Shown: positions 30,855-43,723 of the stretch, in pieces
Position numbering within the stretch: position 1 is the stretch's first letter
Layout: each line of letters starts with the position of its first letter
Origin: Brevipalpus yothersi
Taxonomy: Eukaryota; Arthropoda; Arachnida; Trombidiformes; Tenuipalpidae
Assembly: GCA_003956705.1 (NCBI GenBank)
Contig: QZCP01000837.1
Coordinates: forward strand, 65,385-129,384
Direction of reading: 5' to 3'
DNA length: 64,000 nucleotides
Translations under genes and position numbers: made by a program
The notes under the pieces: generated by a model
What the model was told of the DNA's origin: nothing
Databases searched by the model: none
Seen by the model: the letters and a program-made list of their open reading frames with translations, nothing else

Positions 30855-31203
30855 NNNNNNNNNNNNNNNNNNNNNNNNNNNNNNNNNNNNNNNNNNNNNN
30901 NNNNNNNNNNNNNNNNNNNNNNNNNNNNNNNNNNNNNNNNNNNNNNNNNNNNNNNNNNNNNNNNNNNNNNNNNNNNNNNNNNNNNNNNNNNNNNNNNNNN
31001 NNNNNNNNNNNNNNNNNNNNNNNNNNNNNNNNNNNNNNNNNNNNNNNNNNNNNNNNNNNNNNNNNNNNNNNNNNNNNNNNNNNNNNNNNNNNNNNNNNNN
31101 NNNNNNNNNNNNNNNNNNNNNNNNNNNNNNNNNNNNNNNNNNNNNNNNNNNNNNNNNNNNNNNNNNNNNNNNNNNNNNNNNNNNNNNNNNNNNNNNNNNN
31201 NNN

Positions 31204-31238
<35 letters not shown>

Positions 31239-32354
31239 CAGGAAAGATGAGAAAGAAAAATAAGAAACTCAAGTGTTGATAGTGAACATAACATGCATAT
31301 GTTCAGTTTGCCTGGAAAAAGAAGAGGAAGAAGAAGGAAGAAGGTGGTGGAGGAGGAGGGAAATGTGATATTCAACATGCTTTCACACAGAATAATTACA
31401 TAAGCTCTCATGACTTTTTGACTTTCTTACAGATACTTTTGGGTACAAGAGAACTTTTCTTCTAATTCTCCTTCGTCTTTTCGGGGAAGCATAAGAAACA
31501 AATTAGGCATTAGCAACACTAAAATAGCAGCTTTATACATGTATTCATGATTCTCAAAGGATCCAAAGAATCAATACAAATTGCTAATGAAAGAATGTGA
31601 GTAAGAAACTCTTGAATAGGAACGACAGGACCAAGTTATTCTGAGTGCCCTAATTTCATGCCATACAGCTGTAGAAGTAAATAATTTCGATCTCTCTCGA
31701 AGCATATTTCAATGTTTCCGATATTTTGACGATAATCATGATCCACATTCAGTAATAAACATACATGAACAAGTTAGTACTATCACACGCATACACTTCC
31801 AGAGAGGTCGACATCCCCTTAAACAAGGCAGCAGTTGGATATAAAACATAGCATGCAGAACGCTCATTCTGTTTCGTACTGCATACTACATGATAGATAC
31901 TCCATGATACACAAGTGCAAGGTGACGATCGATAGTTTGATTGCAGAGAGGTCACAGAACTTTGGATGGGAATCATTTATTGTGGTGACTATACTTTCAT
32001 CGCTCTTATTTCTTTTTTTCTTCTTATTCTGTTGCTGTTGCATTACCATCTATCAATATATTGCGTAGTTATTTTATCTTCTTCTTTTTTTTCTTATTCC
32101 CCTAAAAATATGATAATGCTATTGCTCATAATGAGCAACATACAAAGAGAATCATCATTCATTGTTACTAAGGCGTATGATTTATGCACCATAGTCTAAC
32201 AGGAAAGAGAGATATATACATACATAAACACACTTCATGAATTCTTTCGATTTAAATATCGCATTTTCTCTGCATTTTATGAGATAATATGCATTGAACT
32301 TCATGGTAAAATTTTTTCAGGGAAGAGATGACGATAAAAATGGAAAACAAAAGT

Positions 32355-32394
<40 letters not shown>

Positions 32395-34298
32395 AATATA
32401 AATTCAAGTGCTTCATCGAATGAATGAGAACGAAAAGTGAACATGAAGAGGAGGAAATTGATGTCCACCAATTTGAGTGAAACCAATCAAATGTGGACAC
32501 ATCATCAAGTGTGGCATCAAAACTTTGATAGCCAAAGCCAGACATTTGTTCATGGTAAAATGATATTATTATAGTGTGAAAAGGAAATGAGAAATGAATA
32601 ACGGTGTGAGATGTTCACTCTGCAAAGTTTGCATACATGCATGGTGTATATATGATTTGCGTTGCAAACATGATTGAAATTGAATAGATCGTAGAGAAAA
32701 TATTCAATCAAACTCAGCTTTCATCAACACTTTGACGGCAAAAAAAGTAGTCAGATAAAGAAATTAGAGGTTCACACAGTTGAGAGGGTCAATCAGTTGG
32801 TCAAAGAAGAGAAGATGAATTCGAAACTAATGCTATCAAAAAGCCTGATTTTGTTCGAGAAAATTGAAAGACAAAATAACTGTAAAAATGAGTGTATCAA
32901 GAGAACGAAAAAGTGAATCAAAATCGTTACTCAAAATCTTCTCTTACCTTGTCTTTGGTGTGTTGCTGCACCAGAAGCTGATCTAGAACCACGAGAATCT
33001 CCTCTTTGTACTCTGGCCGAGTTCGAACGATGATGATTCGGACTCATTTGATTCGGATTAGATGACGATGGTGATGATAGTGGAGAAGAAGTGGCCGAAG
33101 ATAATTGTGATGATGATGAAGATGATGATGAGAGTGGCAATTCATTGGGGACATTGGCTTGAGCACCTGACCGATTGTTGGTGTTGTTATTATTACCACA
33201 TCGTTTGGATCGTGTTTGAGGTGAATTGTTGGCCGATGATGAAGTTGATGGCTTGAGTTGCTGCTGTTCAACATTGTTCGATGATGAATCAATAGAACCA
33301 CCATCAGCACCAGTGGTCAGTCCAGTATTTTGATCCATGGTCGAAAACGATGGATCAAGTATGGACACACAAGATGATTCCACAATGGTTGAGTGTGAAT
33401 GGAATACTGATATGCTTGGATGTTCAATCAGTATATCTTCCAATGGTGATACGGATACCTTCTTGTGTGTGGATGGATTAGGATTATTGATGAAACATGG
33501 TGGAGGTGTTACAAACCATGAGCCTTCCATGGTTCCAAGATTACTAGATTTTTTATCATTGAAAACATTACCTGCCACATTTGTATTGCTACTATTCGAA
33601 ATGTTGGCAGAATTTATGATGGCAGTATTAGTTGCATCAGAGGAGTGTATCACTTGAGAAGAGGCTAGTGATGAGGACATACGTAAAATTCCTTCCTCTT
33701 CATCTTCCTCTCCTTCCACTTCTCCACCATCATAGAGGCCAATAATGTTACCATGATGGGACGGACTGTTGTTACCAGAATTGCATTTGGTATTCAAACT
33801 ATCATTATCGATAGTTTTATGTGAGCTTTGATAATCTCCATAAAATGTATTGCTTGTTTTGTGCTTGATATTTTCAACACCATTTCGATGAGCTGGTGAA
33901 GAAGAAGAAGAAGAAGATGGTGATGAATCGAATGAACACGAACCAGATAACAGTTGCTGTTGTTGTTGTGGTTGTTTCGATTCTTTTGAAGAAGAAGAGG
34001 TTTTCAGTATAGAATTGGAGGCCACCAAATTTTTAGTGGAACAGGTAGTGGTAGAAGAAGAAGAATCAAGAGTACACGAGCCTTTTCGGTCATCGTGAGA
34101 GAAATTAGAATCAGATTGTACCAGTTTACCTTCTATTGGTGAAGAAGAACACGATGGACCACTTGATATGGATATTTTTTGGTCAACCAGTATCCAATCT
34201 TCTCCATCCATACCTTGTATGCATGTTTCAGCGAGTAGCTCACCATTTTCATCATATTCAGATGAGCCAAAAAAGTATGTAGCCAAACCAGAGAGCAT
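26486..34298 (-). CDS. TP53INP1/2 (DOR)-like autophagy and nuclear cofactor protein
   Basis: Two coding exons, 32948-34298 and 26486-26679, join in phase 1 (Q-G junction) to give 514 aa. TP53INP proteins bind ATG8/LC3 and shuttle between nucleus and autophagosomes. Three family blocks are visible. The N terminus MLSGLATYFF is followed by a LIR motif EDWILVD with W35 and V38, the same positions as the LIR in human TP53INP2. Near 257-308 comes SWFVTPPPCF plus SPLEDILIEHPSISV..STIV. The last exon has the conserved basic helix, where QKAYQARSQKFLKKSFMNRQN aligns without gaps to the vertebrate C-terminal block ending RQN. The protein is twice the vertebrate length because of Ser-, Asn- and Gln-rich insertions. 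The start at 34298 was chosen because it gives the MLS start of the family. The 6.27 kb intron is inferred from phase and homology. Confidence 0.86.
26863..26892. repeat. (GT)n microsatellite
   Basis: Fifteen GT units inside the TP53INP-like intron. Confidence 0.95.
30785..31235. repeat. (GA)n microsatellite split by assembly gap
   Basis: GA repeat at 30785-30854, then 349 N (30855-31203), then GA repeat 31204-31235. Both edges of the gap are the same dinucleotide in the same phase direction, so the missing sequence is probably mostly more GA repeat. Any open frames through the N block are artefacts. Confidence 0.95.
32361..32392. repeat. (GA)n microsatellite
   Basis: About 16 GA units within the TP53INP-like intron. 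Confidence 0.95.
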
Positions 34299-34396
34299 TT
34301 CCCTCAATCAAGAGATTTGACCAAAAAAATTTTCTTTCCCTTTTCGAATATACTTTTCCTTGCTTAATTCAAATATGTATATCGAAGAGAAAAAGG
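34299..34396 (-). promoter_or_regulatory. Possible 5' UTR part of the TP53INP-like coding exon, with upstream acceptor
   Basis: On the minus strand a pyrimidine-rich tract ends in CTATCCATAG at 34397, a good acceptor 98 bases before the ATG. A strong donor, CTG|GTGAGTAT, lies upstream at 34863-34873 on the same strand. Together they suggest a 5' non-coding exon starting near 34871 and a ~470-base 5' UTR intron. Not provable without transcript data. Confidence 0.4.
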
Positions 34397-36403
34397 CTAT
34401 GGATAGAAAAAAAATAGTAGAAAGTCTATGAGTTTTATGGGTATGACTTTTTGCTCTCTCCCTCTCTACTGCTCTCTCCTGAATTCGAAGCACTTCACCC
34501 TCTTTTCCTCTCTCTCTCTTATGCTCACTCTCTCTCTCCTAGCATAGATGTCAAAGAGGGAGAGAGAGAGAGAGAGAAAAACAGAGTGATTTCAGTTACT
34601 CAATGGCTATCTAATTGGAAACCAGGAATGTAAAAGGATAGAAAAGGATAGAAAAGAAAATTACCAAGAATAATGATATCGAGTCATTTAAAAGAGAGAG
34701 ATGGTGTGATGGGGGTGGAAGAGAGAGGAAGAGAGAAGAAAGAGAGAGAGAGAGAGAAAAGAAAGGCCAGTTGGACCACTTTGTTGATGTTTTTGTTGTG
34801 AAGGGGGGAGGAAAAGAAGAGGGGAAAGGAAAATAATTTAAATGGGTTCTTCTTTGTGTGTTATACTCACCAGAATGGAAACAGATTCGATAGCCTATTG
34901 AAATGATGAGCCCAATAGATGAGTGTGTATGTGTGTGTATGTGTATGAGTAGCAACAAGGTGATAAAATACCAGAGTGAGAGAGAAAGAGAGACAGAAGT
35001 GAGGGAGATGGGGAGAATTATTATGATGATGAAATTACACAATTAACATGGGTACAATATACGATATGATGGTGATCATATATATATGACTGGCAGGCGA
35101 ATTGAGAGAAAAAGAAGGATTTTCGTTTCTTTACTACTCTCTCTTTCAAAAAAAGATGAATATTAATAAATATCAATAAAAGTATAAGAATATATAATCT
35201 TTATATTATTTATAAGGTTCGTCTTGAAATGGTGACTCGCGAAATAGGAAGAGAGAGAGAGAGATGTACAAATGTCAATATATTCTTCTTGTTGTTGCTA
35301 ACTGGTCACAAAAGTCAAGTATTAATTATATGTTGTTGTACTCGAAGAAGATTTTCTCAAAGGTGGGTTTGTGTGTATATATATAATAACAAGAGAGGTG
35401 ACTTGACTTGTATTTTGATTTGCAAAGAGCAGGAAGAAGAAGAACAAAACCACTGCAAGTGAATATATGTATATTTTTATTCACTTGTGATGGGAGAGAG
35501 AGAGAGAGTATATGTTACTGTTCCACTTTAAATCACCCCACTTAGAACATAGAGATAGCACAATATGAAATCAAAGATACATACTCTTCGATCACAAAAT
35601 ACTGAATTACTGTTTATCTCTCTTCTCTCTTCTTTTAGGGTTAATTTTTTTTTATTATCAATCGAAATAAGAGAGAACAATGTTAATCAAACTAGTGAGA
35701 ACCTCTCACTGGCAATAAAAATTTCTTCTCTCTCTTCTAACTCACTTGACTCCCTCACTTGTATTTACGTATTGCGTCAGGAGGGATGGAAGAGGGATAG
35801 TAAACAGTGACAAAGGCATAAGATCCGCCCAAAGATGGGGGGATCAGCGAAGCACGTGAGCTTGAGTGAGCTGTGTTGTGGAGGGGAAGCAAGTTCTTTG
35901 TGTACGCGATGGTTTTGTGAATATTTCATCATATATTTGGCCCATAATAACGGTAAATTTTGATGGTTTTCGATCATCATGTCCAGATGGATGTGTTGGA
36001 TTGATATTTTTGTCCATTTTTATCTTCTCTCTCACTCTTATCAATATACAACCCTTATTGTGTCAAAATTTACTGAATCAGCTGTTCACTTATATCCCCC
36101 ATAACAACTCCCTTCTGCTCTCTCTCCTCCATTCTTCTCTTTCTTTTGAAAAAAGAAAGAAGAGAGAGAGAGTCTCTCTCTCTCTTTGGCCTTAGGAAGG
36201 TTGCACGAAAGTTCTTGTTGCCAAGAGAGAAAATCTTTCTTTCTCTCTCTCTCTTTCTCTTTGTTGGGATCCTGCTCCTTTGCCAGATGATCATCATCAT
36301 TAATGATGGACAGTGAAATTAGATTCATCCTACTATCATCACTTGAGATCATGATGGAAAAAGAAAGCTTGGAAGAGCCAAGAGAGAAAACAGAGAGAAG
36401 TGA

Positions 36404-36407
<4 letters not shown>

Positions 36408-36457
<50 letters not shown>
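36408..36457. repeat. (GA)n microsatellite
   Basis: About 25 AG units flanked on the left by CT-rich sequence (36172-36260), so the two could pair when transcribed. Confidence 0.95.
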
Positions 36458-36460
<3 letters not shown>

Positions 36461-38491
36461 GGGAGAAGGAACTCTTTCTCTCTCTTCCACTGGAACCAGG
36501 AAAGAAGATCAAACAGTTACCAGGATCTGGTGGTAGAACGAGGTTTGATTGGTCATCTTGTGGAGAGCCTCTTTCTTTCTTTCTCTCTCTTTCCCTAAAC
36601 TACAACTTTTACACACAACTCGAGAGCATGAAAAATACAACATCCACCAACGGAAGATGATGGATTCCATTAGGCACATGAAGATGAGAAAATTTCAATC
36701 ATCCTGAGAGAGGGAGAGGGCAGATGAAGGAGTGAGTTTATTCAATGTGTTAATACATTTACAATTTTAGAGAAAAATAGAAAGAAATAAGAGTTTTGAG
36801 CAATCATGATGATTTTTGTTTCTTGAAACAAAAAAAAGCCAACATAGGAGTGAGCAAATAAGGTGAGACATTTCCTGCATCATTATTCTTCTTTTCTCTC
36901 CTCATGTAACCTGTTCGAATATATTAATCTACTCTGTTGCCATGATTGCCGTAATCACTGCCCATACCTGAGTGTAGAGGTGTATAAATGAACTGCTCTC
37001 ACCAAACTATAAGTGTCCTCCTTGTACTCCCTCTACTCCCTGTATGCAAATATATAGTCGATAAAAAGAGTAAAATAATAAAGGGAGAGAGAGAGAAGGA
37101 GAGAGGAACTTTGCATGAGTAATGTTGATGGGTAGATTGAAAAGATGCGCTTGGTAAATTGCTCATGATTCGAGTCGAGATAGAAAGAAACAGAACAAAG
37201 ATCCTCATCGGATTGTATTATGCATTGACCTCTATCCATCCATTCACCCACCCAGCCATCAGCCATCACAACCCCTCATTTGAATCGTCCGAAATTCAGA
37301 TGGACATCAGTCTGAAGTGACCAGTTCGATGTATCTATCCGAATGAAACAGGTGATTGTTGATAGCTGTTGGAAGAAAAAACTTGCTGTTCAAATGCATC
37401 AAGAATAGGGTAAATCGATGCAGGCCTGAGTGGCCATGAATGGCCTCAACAGGTAGATGGAAAATAAAGGACTGAAGAGAGAGATAGAAACACTCAAATG
37501 GCTATTCAGGGCATTTCAAGTTTTCATGGCGTCTTGAGAGAGGTTGAACGGATTGAAGTATAATATATTTATAGCGTGTCTCAGGTGGAAAAGATTTTCT
37601 AGATCAAGAGTTGAAAGAATATACTAACTCATTTACTGTATTCTATTTGATTTCCCTAAAAACTTTTCGGCTACTTTGTCTCCTCCAATTTTGAGAGTAT
37701 CGTTTGGTGGGCCACTCTTTATGTTCTCACAAGAATAGATTGAAAAATAAAAATTATCATCTCTCACCTTCTCGTGACCTTTCATCTATTTCCAAAAATT
37801 TTGATTGACTTTACATCAATTTGTTTCATTGGTTTTATTTCCCTCTATTTTGCTACCTTTATCAGTTCTAGCACTTTCTGGTAAAGTTTCTCCATGATGA
37901 GCCAAGTTATTCTTGTGAGAATATTTTTGGATTTTTGGACTTAAAAGATGAACTCATATTCAGAATAGATTCCAAGCAAGAGTAAATCATTAATGAATCG
38001 ACAGTAAACTTGTAGGATGTAATTGATCAAATCGATTTTCATCTTTTTCTTTCTCTCTCATTTTGAGCATAGAAACATGGATTTGGAAAAATTTTCCACA
38101 AGATTAGCTGGAAAATCCTAATCCTCAACTCGAAAACCGATAAATTTTCAACTTTATCGTTCCAATCATTTAATACCTCTTTACCAATCAGTATCACCCG
38201 ATCATCATCAGCCAAAGTGATGCTGCTAAGATGAATGTGTGTGTATATATGTTCAATGATCGTTGAATTGAGAAAGAAAGAAAGCGAGAAAGAGTCCATA
38301 AAATGAATACTGGCAGATAGAGCTTCCATTACATCATCATTTTAAATCCATCAAACAGTGTGACTTGTAAAAAGAAGAGAGAGAGAGAGATAAGATTCTG
38401 GTAAGAAGAAGAAATTCTGCAATCCTATTATTAGAGCCCATTAAGAACAATCGACATGGAAACTGAGAGAGAACTTGTATGTAAGATAGAT

Positions 38492-38496
<5 letters not shown>

Positions 38497-38564
<68 letters not shown>
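38497..38564. repeat. (GA)n microsatellite
   Basis: About 34 uninterrupted GA units. Confidence 0.97.
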
Positions 38565-38566
<2 letters not shown>

Positions 38567-40565
38567 CCCCTCAGAATATAGAGGAAACTGGCTCACATAA
38601 GTCCACCCAATCAAATCGGTCTTCGATGCATGACCTTCTCATCCATGAATGTACCCACAACAAATTCCCATTTTAACATTGACTAGTTAAACTAGCCAAA
38701 GTTTTTCTTCTTGATTGTTGAAATGAATTTGATGATCATGTTTTTCTCTGGGGTTACTATGCACACACACAACTTTCTCTCATTTTCCAAATCGACATTG
38801 ATGTATGATCAGTGAGAGAGGAGAGAGGAGAGAGTCTCTGATTTTAACCTGATCACAAAAAGCTGACTGTATACTTGCATACATGTATGTGTGTGTGTGT
38901 TGTATTTGATGGTGAGCCAAGCAATTGTATATGATCCCATTTTCCTCCACATCACTAGTGTCGAAATGGAAAGAAAGAGAGAGAGAAAGAGAGAAAATTC
39001 CGTAACAGATGATGTATTTTTCTTTTCGATTGATCCATGGATCCTCCTCGATTGGACAAGTGTTGAATTTTATTTGTGTGTCACAGGAATGGAAAAGTGA
39101 GAGAGAGAGAGGAGAGAAAAAAATTCCATTGCTAAAAACAATTGATACATGATCGTATCTGTGATCAAAATTTTATCTTGCTTCCTGATAATGATGATGC
39201 TCACTGGATGTGTGTGTATACAAATGGAATTGTGGTGATATCAATCATTTATTGAGAATTTGAATGAATGTTGAAGCGTTCGAAAATGAAAGAATTTCAT
39301 TCATAATTTTGATTGAGTATTTTTATACATACATTTATGTATATTATTTGCACTACATACACTACAGAGATGATAATATTGAATTAGGAAACGTGTATAA
39401 ATATCACATGAATGTATTTCATTGTGATTTTTTATTGAGTCATATGTTATTAGTTTCATCTCATGATTGGCTCAAAAGAGTAATTTAGCTTTCGAAGAGA
39501 GAAAAAGAAAGAAAGAAAGATGATAAGCAAAGTAAATAAAAGTCAAAATGCTGTATCAAGAGAAGAAAAAATGAAAGCTTATGAGAAGTTGCAGTAAGAA
39601 GATCGTAACATTCTTGATATCGCTTGGCTAAGTGATGAATATTCAGTGAATGTTTCACATCAGGGTTTTTAGATTTGATAAAAAAGTCACTCAAAAGTAT
39701 AGAGAGGGAGAGAGAGAGAGACAGTCTGAAAGATAATTTCAAGAATAAAGGATAAAAGTCCTTGACTTGGTTAGTTGATTTGAAAAACTTATAAATGCTT
39801 AGATAATATCTTCTTCTTCTCCTTGCTTATGATCGCTCATTTATCTATTTTTTCCACTTATCCTCTCTCTACTTTCTCGAAAAAAGGAGTTAATTTGCAT
39901 ATGAGTTGAATTGCATGTGATTTTGACGTCTCTCTCGTGAAGCGTATACACATGCATACATAAGCTCAATTGATCACTGAATGCATCCAGTTGTACAATC
40001 AGATTTATCATCAAAATCTACTTCCGGACTGTATTGATGATAGCGTACTTATTTTTGGGTCGCTTGTTAGCATATGAGCATTATTTGAATTTTTTTCTTC
40101 TCATCTCACCTCTCTCGCACACACACTGTTGTTTTCAGGTGTATAAGGAGTGAATATCAAGTAGAATCGAACATGAAGAGTTAGGATGATGGATAGAAAG
40201 AGAGAGAGAAAGCAAAATGGAAGACGGGAAGCTTGGTAAAAGAGTAGATTTTGTGAAGGTCGACCTAAAGGCATGAAGGTCTTTTCATTACACTCACACA
40301 AACACACTCTTCCTTTCAATTCCAACACAAACTATGCACACACATATATTCTGTGTATACAATTGAAATGAAGAGAGAGAGAATATTACGTCGAAAATGC
40401 TAGTCAGTGATCTCAAGTCCCTTTGAACACGCAATCACCAGCTTTCAAGTCCAAATCTCAAACGCACACACATTCAAATCACACTAGCAGAACGAGGTTA
40501 GCGAAGCGTTGGTTGATATGAAGAACGAGATGTACTTTTTTGCTTTGAAGAATGTTTTGAAAGAA

Positions 40566-40585
40566 ATGTACACAAACGTGTACAT
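40566..40585. other. Short perfect inverted repeat (hairpin)
   Basis: ATGTACAC and GTGTACAT are separated by AAAC, giving an 8-base-pair stem with a 4-base loop. Isolated, function unknown. Confidence 0.7.
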
Positions 40586-41339
40586 CTTTGATATATCTAT
40601 AGTGGGTAGATGGAATTTGAGAGAATATGATGATGATCAAGAAAGTACTGGAATTTTTTAGACACCTAATTTGAGAGAGAGAGAGAGAAAATTTTCATGA
40701 ATTATATGTTGATTATTATTGAAAGTCTGTTCAGAAAGTTGAAAGTCTACCATCTATCAGCCTCGTGCTCTTTGTGACTATCTTGTGTGAATTTCTCTCT
40801 CTCTCTCTCTCTCTTTCTTCGATCTCCTCCCTTCATTATCTTCTTCTACAAACTAGTCTCAAGGAGAGAAAAAGATAAATGATGAAATAAAGCTAATCTA
40901 TTACTATGAGCTTTCGTGTGTGTTCACATTTCATGTCTCACGGCCCATCTTCTTACAGAGCTGATTGCTGTGGGAATTTTTTTCTCTCTACATGTCCATG
41001 CGATGGAAATCGAAAGAATAGACCTCCCAAAATACTGGAGGCTATTCAGAGACTGCAGCAGCATTCTTTTAGTTTGACCCATTTGCTAGATTCACTGAAT
41101 TTAGAATTTAGAATTTTGTCAAAATTTTGATATGTCAACTTGAGTCTTTTCCAATTAGTAACTCTTCTCAAGTCATCCAAGCAGGTAATGATTGATTCAG
41201 GCTAAAACTTGTACAAACACAATATACTTCAACAGTCTATGAGAGCTATTATTCATTATGCCTTTGTTGCTATGATTTTTCCCAATTGACCTTCAAAAAG
41301 GTTTATCAACTGTATGAGTTTGACCTGATGCCAGAAATT

Positions 41340-41343
<4 letters not shown>

Positions 41344-41375
<32 letters not shown>
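41344..41375. repeat. (GA)n microsatellite
   Basis: About 16 GA units. Confidence 0.95.
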
Positions 41376-41377
<2 letters not shown>

Positions 41378-42060
41378 AAGCAAAATCGAAATTGTAATAC
41401 ACCTGACATAAGCAAATTTTTTCCCATATTCTTCATAATAATTTATCATGTCCATGAGTATTGATTGATAATGTATATGGAAGAAGAAGAAGATTGCTCT
41501 ATATAATTGCGATGATGCTACATGATCTTGATGCCCTCAGGCAGAGATGTCGTTATTGAGCCTCTTTTTCTCTCTTCTTCAAAGGCTTCCGAATGAATGG
41601 TGAAAATTTTTCGAAAAAAATTTCTAGGTTATCTTGTTTCGAAATGGAAACCACCCAACTTTTTTTCTCCACATCTTTTCACGATTGGTTCATGTTGCTG
41701 TGAAACGATGCTTACTTACCACACACTGTTGGCTAAAATAGTGAAACGTTGACGTTGATGATAGAGAGTCTATTATTTGATTCATGAAAGAGAAAAAGAG
41801 AAGAAGTAGAAGAGAAGAAAAAATTGGAGAGCATTTGAATATTAAGCTAACGAAATTATGGGCAACGTTTACGATGAGGAAAAGAACGAAATGTTCTCTC
41901 TCTCTCTCTCTCTCTTTTCCAATGCTGATATGCAAGGCAAATTGGTGCAAAGATTGATGAGTGTGTATATTAGCATGAAAACTTTTGTTTTGTCCTGCCA
42001 AAAATTTTTCATCCTGATTACTAAAAATAGTTCACCTTAACTTTCGCTATCAATGCTGAA

Positions 42061-42064
<4 letters not shown>

Positions 42065-42108
<44 letters not shown>
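42065..42108. repeat. (CT)n microsatellite
   Basis: About 22 CT units, upstream of the IleRS gene on its sense strand. Confidence 0.95.
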
Positions 42109-42116
<8 letters not shown>

Positions 42117-43279
42117 ATTTGCCTCTATCATTCACAAGTCACAGCTTCCACAACTGATGCCAGCCCAGGGATTGAGATGTCAAATGTGACATAAAAAATG
42201 CACACAGCATACTGTTAGAAGTTCATGACAATTTCAACCAAAAAAATATGCCCTGAAAGTTCTCCTAACTTACTTGGCTCCGAAAACTTCGAAATTCTTA
42301 TTTCATTCCCGAATGTCATACAATTTACTCTAGAATGTAGATTTTGCGTTAGTTTACGTCTGGTGTTTGCTGATATTATGCAAAATTTTTGGATCATCTA
42401 AAATGATGCTCAAATGGTTCGTCTTTCATCGTCGTGCTCTGGATGAAAGTTGATTTTACCCCTCTTCCTAGTAGAAGAAAAATATAGAGCCTACGAGAAT
42501 TAATTGATCAGACCTAGATCATCGAAATCATCGAGAGCTTGTTAAACGAAATGATCAACTATTAGAAGATAAACTTGCATCGAGATCATGAAATACCCTT
42601 CAGGTATATATACATCATTTATGGAGAGGTACACACACTATGATAGACTTTTCGTAGCTTACGAAAAATAATAATAATAATAATTGATATCAATTTGAAA
42701 CAGTTCTCTTTCCCTGTCCAAGTGAAATCAACTCTTTTTTCCCTGGCTCAAGGGAAAAGAAAAAGGAAAAGGAAAAAAAAGTTTCCTCTCTCTCTCTTCG
42801 TCCCGGGCGAAACGTCCCAAGTCGTTCCCTGTTAAAATAATCATACTTTCATGTTTGATTCTAGTTTGCCTTTCATATTTTCTTTTTTTACTTTTCACAA
42901 CACATTAGAATACGGGGAACATATTAGAGATACTCATGATGATGATCGAGCTCTCGGCATCTGTACAAACTTTTTCTTTTCTCTCTCTCTCGCTCTTCAA
43001 GGCTCTTGGAGGCAAGATTATAATTTTAGAGAAGAAAAAATAAGACGAAACACGAATTTAGAGACAAGATTCGTTTGGTACAGCCGAAGGATGCTGGATA
43101 CAAGAGCCATGGATTGATTATTCAAGTGAGTGTATGGAAGAAAATGGAGAGAAAACATGGTGGAATCGAATTTCTCCAACCAGTTACACCATCATCTCCT
43201 CTCTTTAATTATGGATGGAGAAGATCACCGATCAAGATCATGATCATTCTGATCGCAAGTGCAGCTAGCAGCTTCGATC

Positions 43280-43281
<2 letters not shown>

Positions 43282-43316
<35 letters not shown>
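43282..43316. repeat. (CT)n microsatellite
   Basis: About 17 CT units, ~400 bases before the IleRS start. Confidence 0.95.
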
Positions 43317-43318
<2 letters not shown>

Positions 43319-43723
43319 AATTACTGAATTCTATTCTGTGTGTAAACTTTCTCTCCAAGATCAAGATTCATCCTCAGAAATTTGAACTGAACCCTGAAAT
43401 TTGTGGACTTGATAAATAAACATAATTTACAGAAAAATTTATAGTTTATAGCATTTTCAACAAATACAAGTTCACACAATAACCAAAAACGGTTAGTCCA
43501 AGAGTTGAACTTTACACTTTCAGATGATGAATATTTGAATAACGCGGCATAATAGAATATCATTTTATGATTGGCTGTTGAGAGTGTTGCATTTATGTTC
43601 AACGTTGAACATGCTTACAATTAATGTGATTCATTTTGCTTTAATTTAAATTGATTGTGAATATTATTCTCTTCCTGTTCATTGTGATAATTTTTAATAA
43701 TTTTGCTAGTGATTTTAGACAGT

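Larger units (their letters stand above)
26680..32947 (-). other. Large intron of TP53INP-like gene
   Basis: Donor GTAAGAG (minus strand, 32941-32947) and acceptor ..CTTATTCAG (ending 26680). It is 6268 bases including 349 N. It holds a GT repeat, several GA repeats and no convincing nested gene. Confidence 0.7.
34397..43723. other. Gene-poor, microsatellite-rich region upstream of both TP53INP-like and IleRS genes
   Basis: About 9.3 kb with no recognised protein-coding gene. The flanking genes diverge, so promoters and 5' non-coding exons should lie inside. It is dominated by GA runs on the plus strand up to ~41.4 kb and by CT runs from ~41.9 kb to 43.3 kb. Longer open frames here are mostly read through these runs or lack any codon or family support. 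Confidence 0.6.

Noticed and set aside
30701..31411. Long open frames on both strands through the N block (Arg-Glu or Leu-Ser repeats)
   Set aside because: They are translations of a GA dinucleotide and of unknown bases, with no start, splice or family support.
33044..33657. Frames on both strands with His/Met/Asn runs
   Set aside because: These are shadows of the TP53INP-like coding exon, whose conserved blocks fix the true frame.
36303..36660. Overlapping frames rich in Arg-Glu and Leu-Ser
   Set aside because: They are read through GA/CT microsatellites and differ only by register.
40906..41130. 74-codon frame with several Cys residues
   Set aside because: No signal peptide, no recognised Cys pattern and no splice partner.
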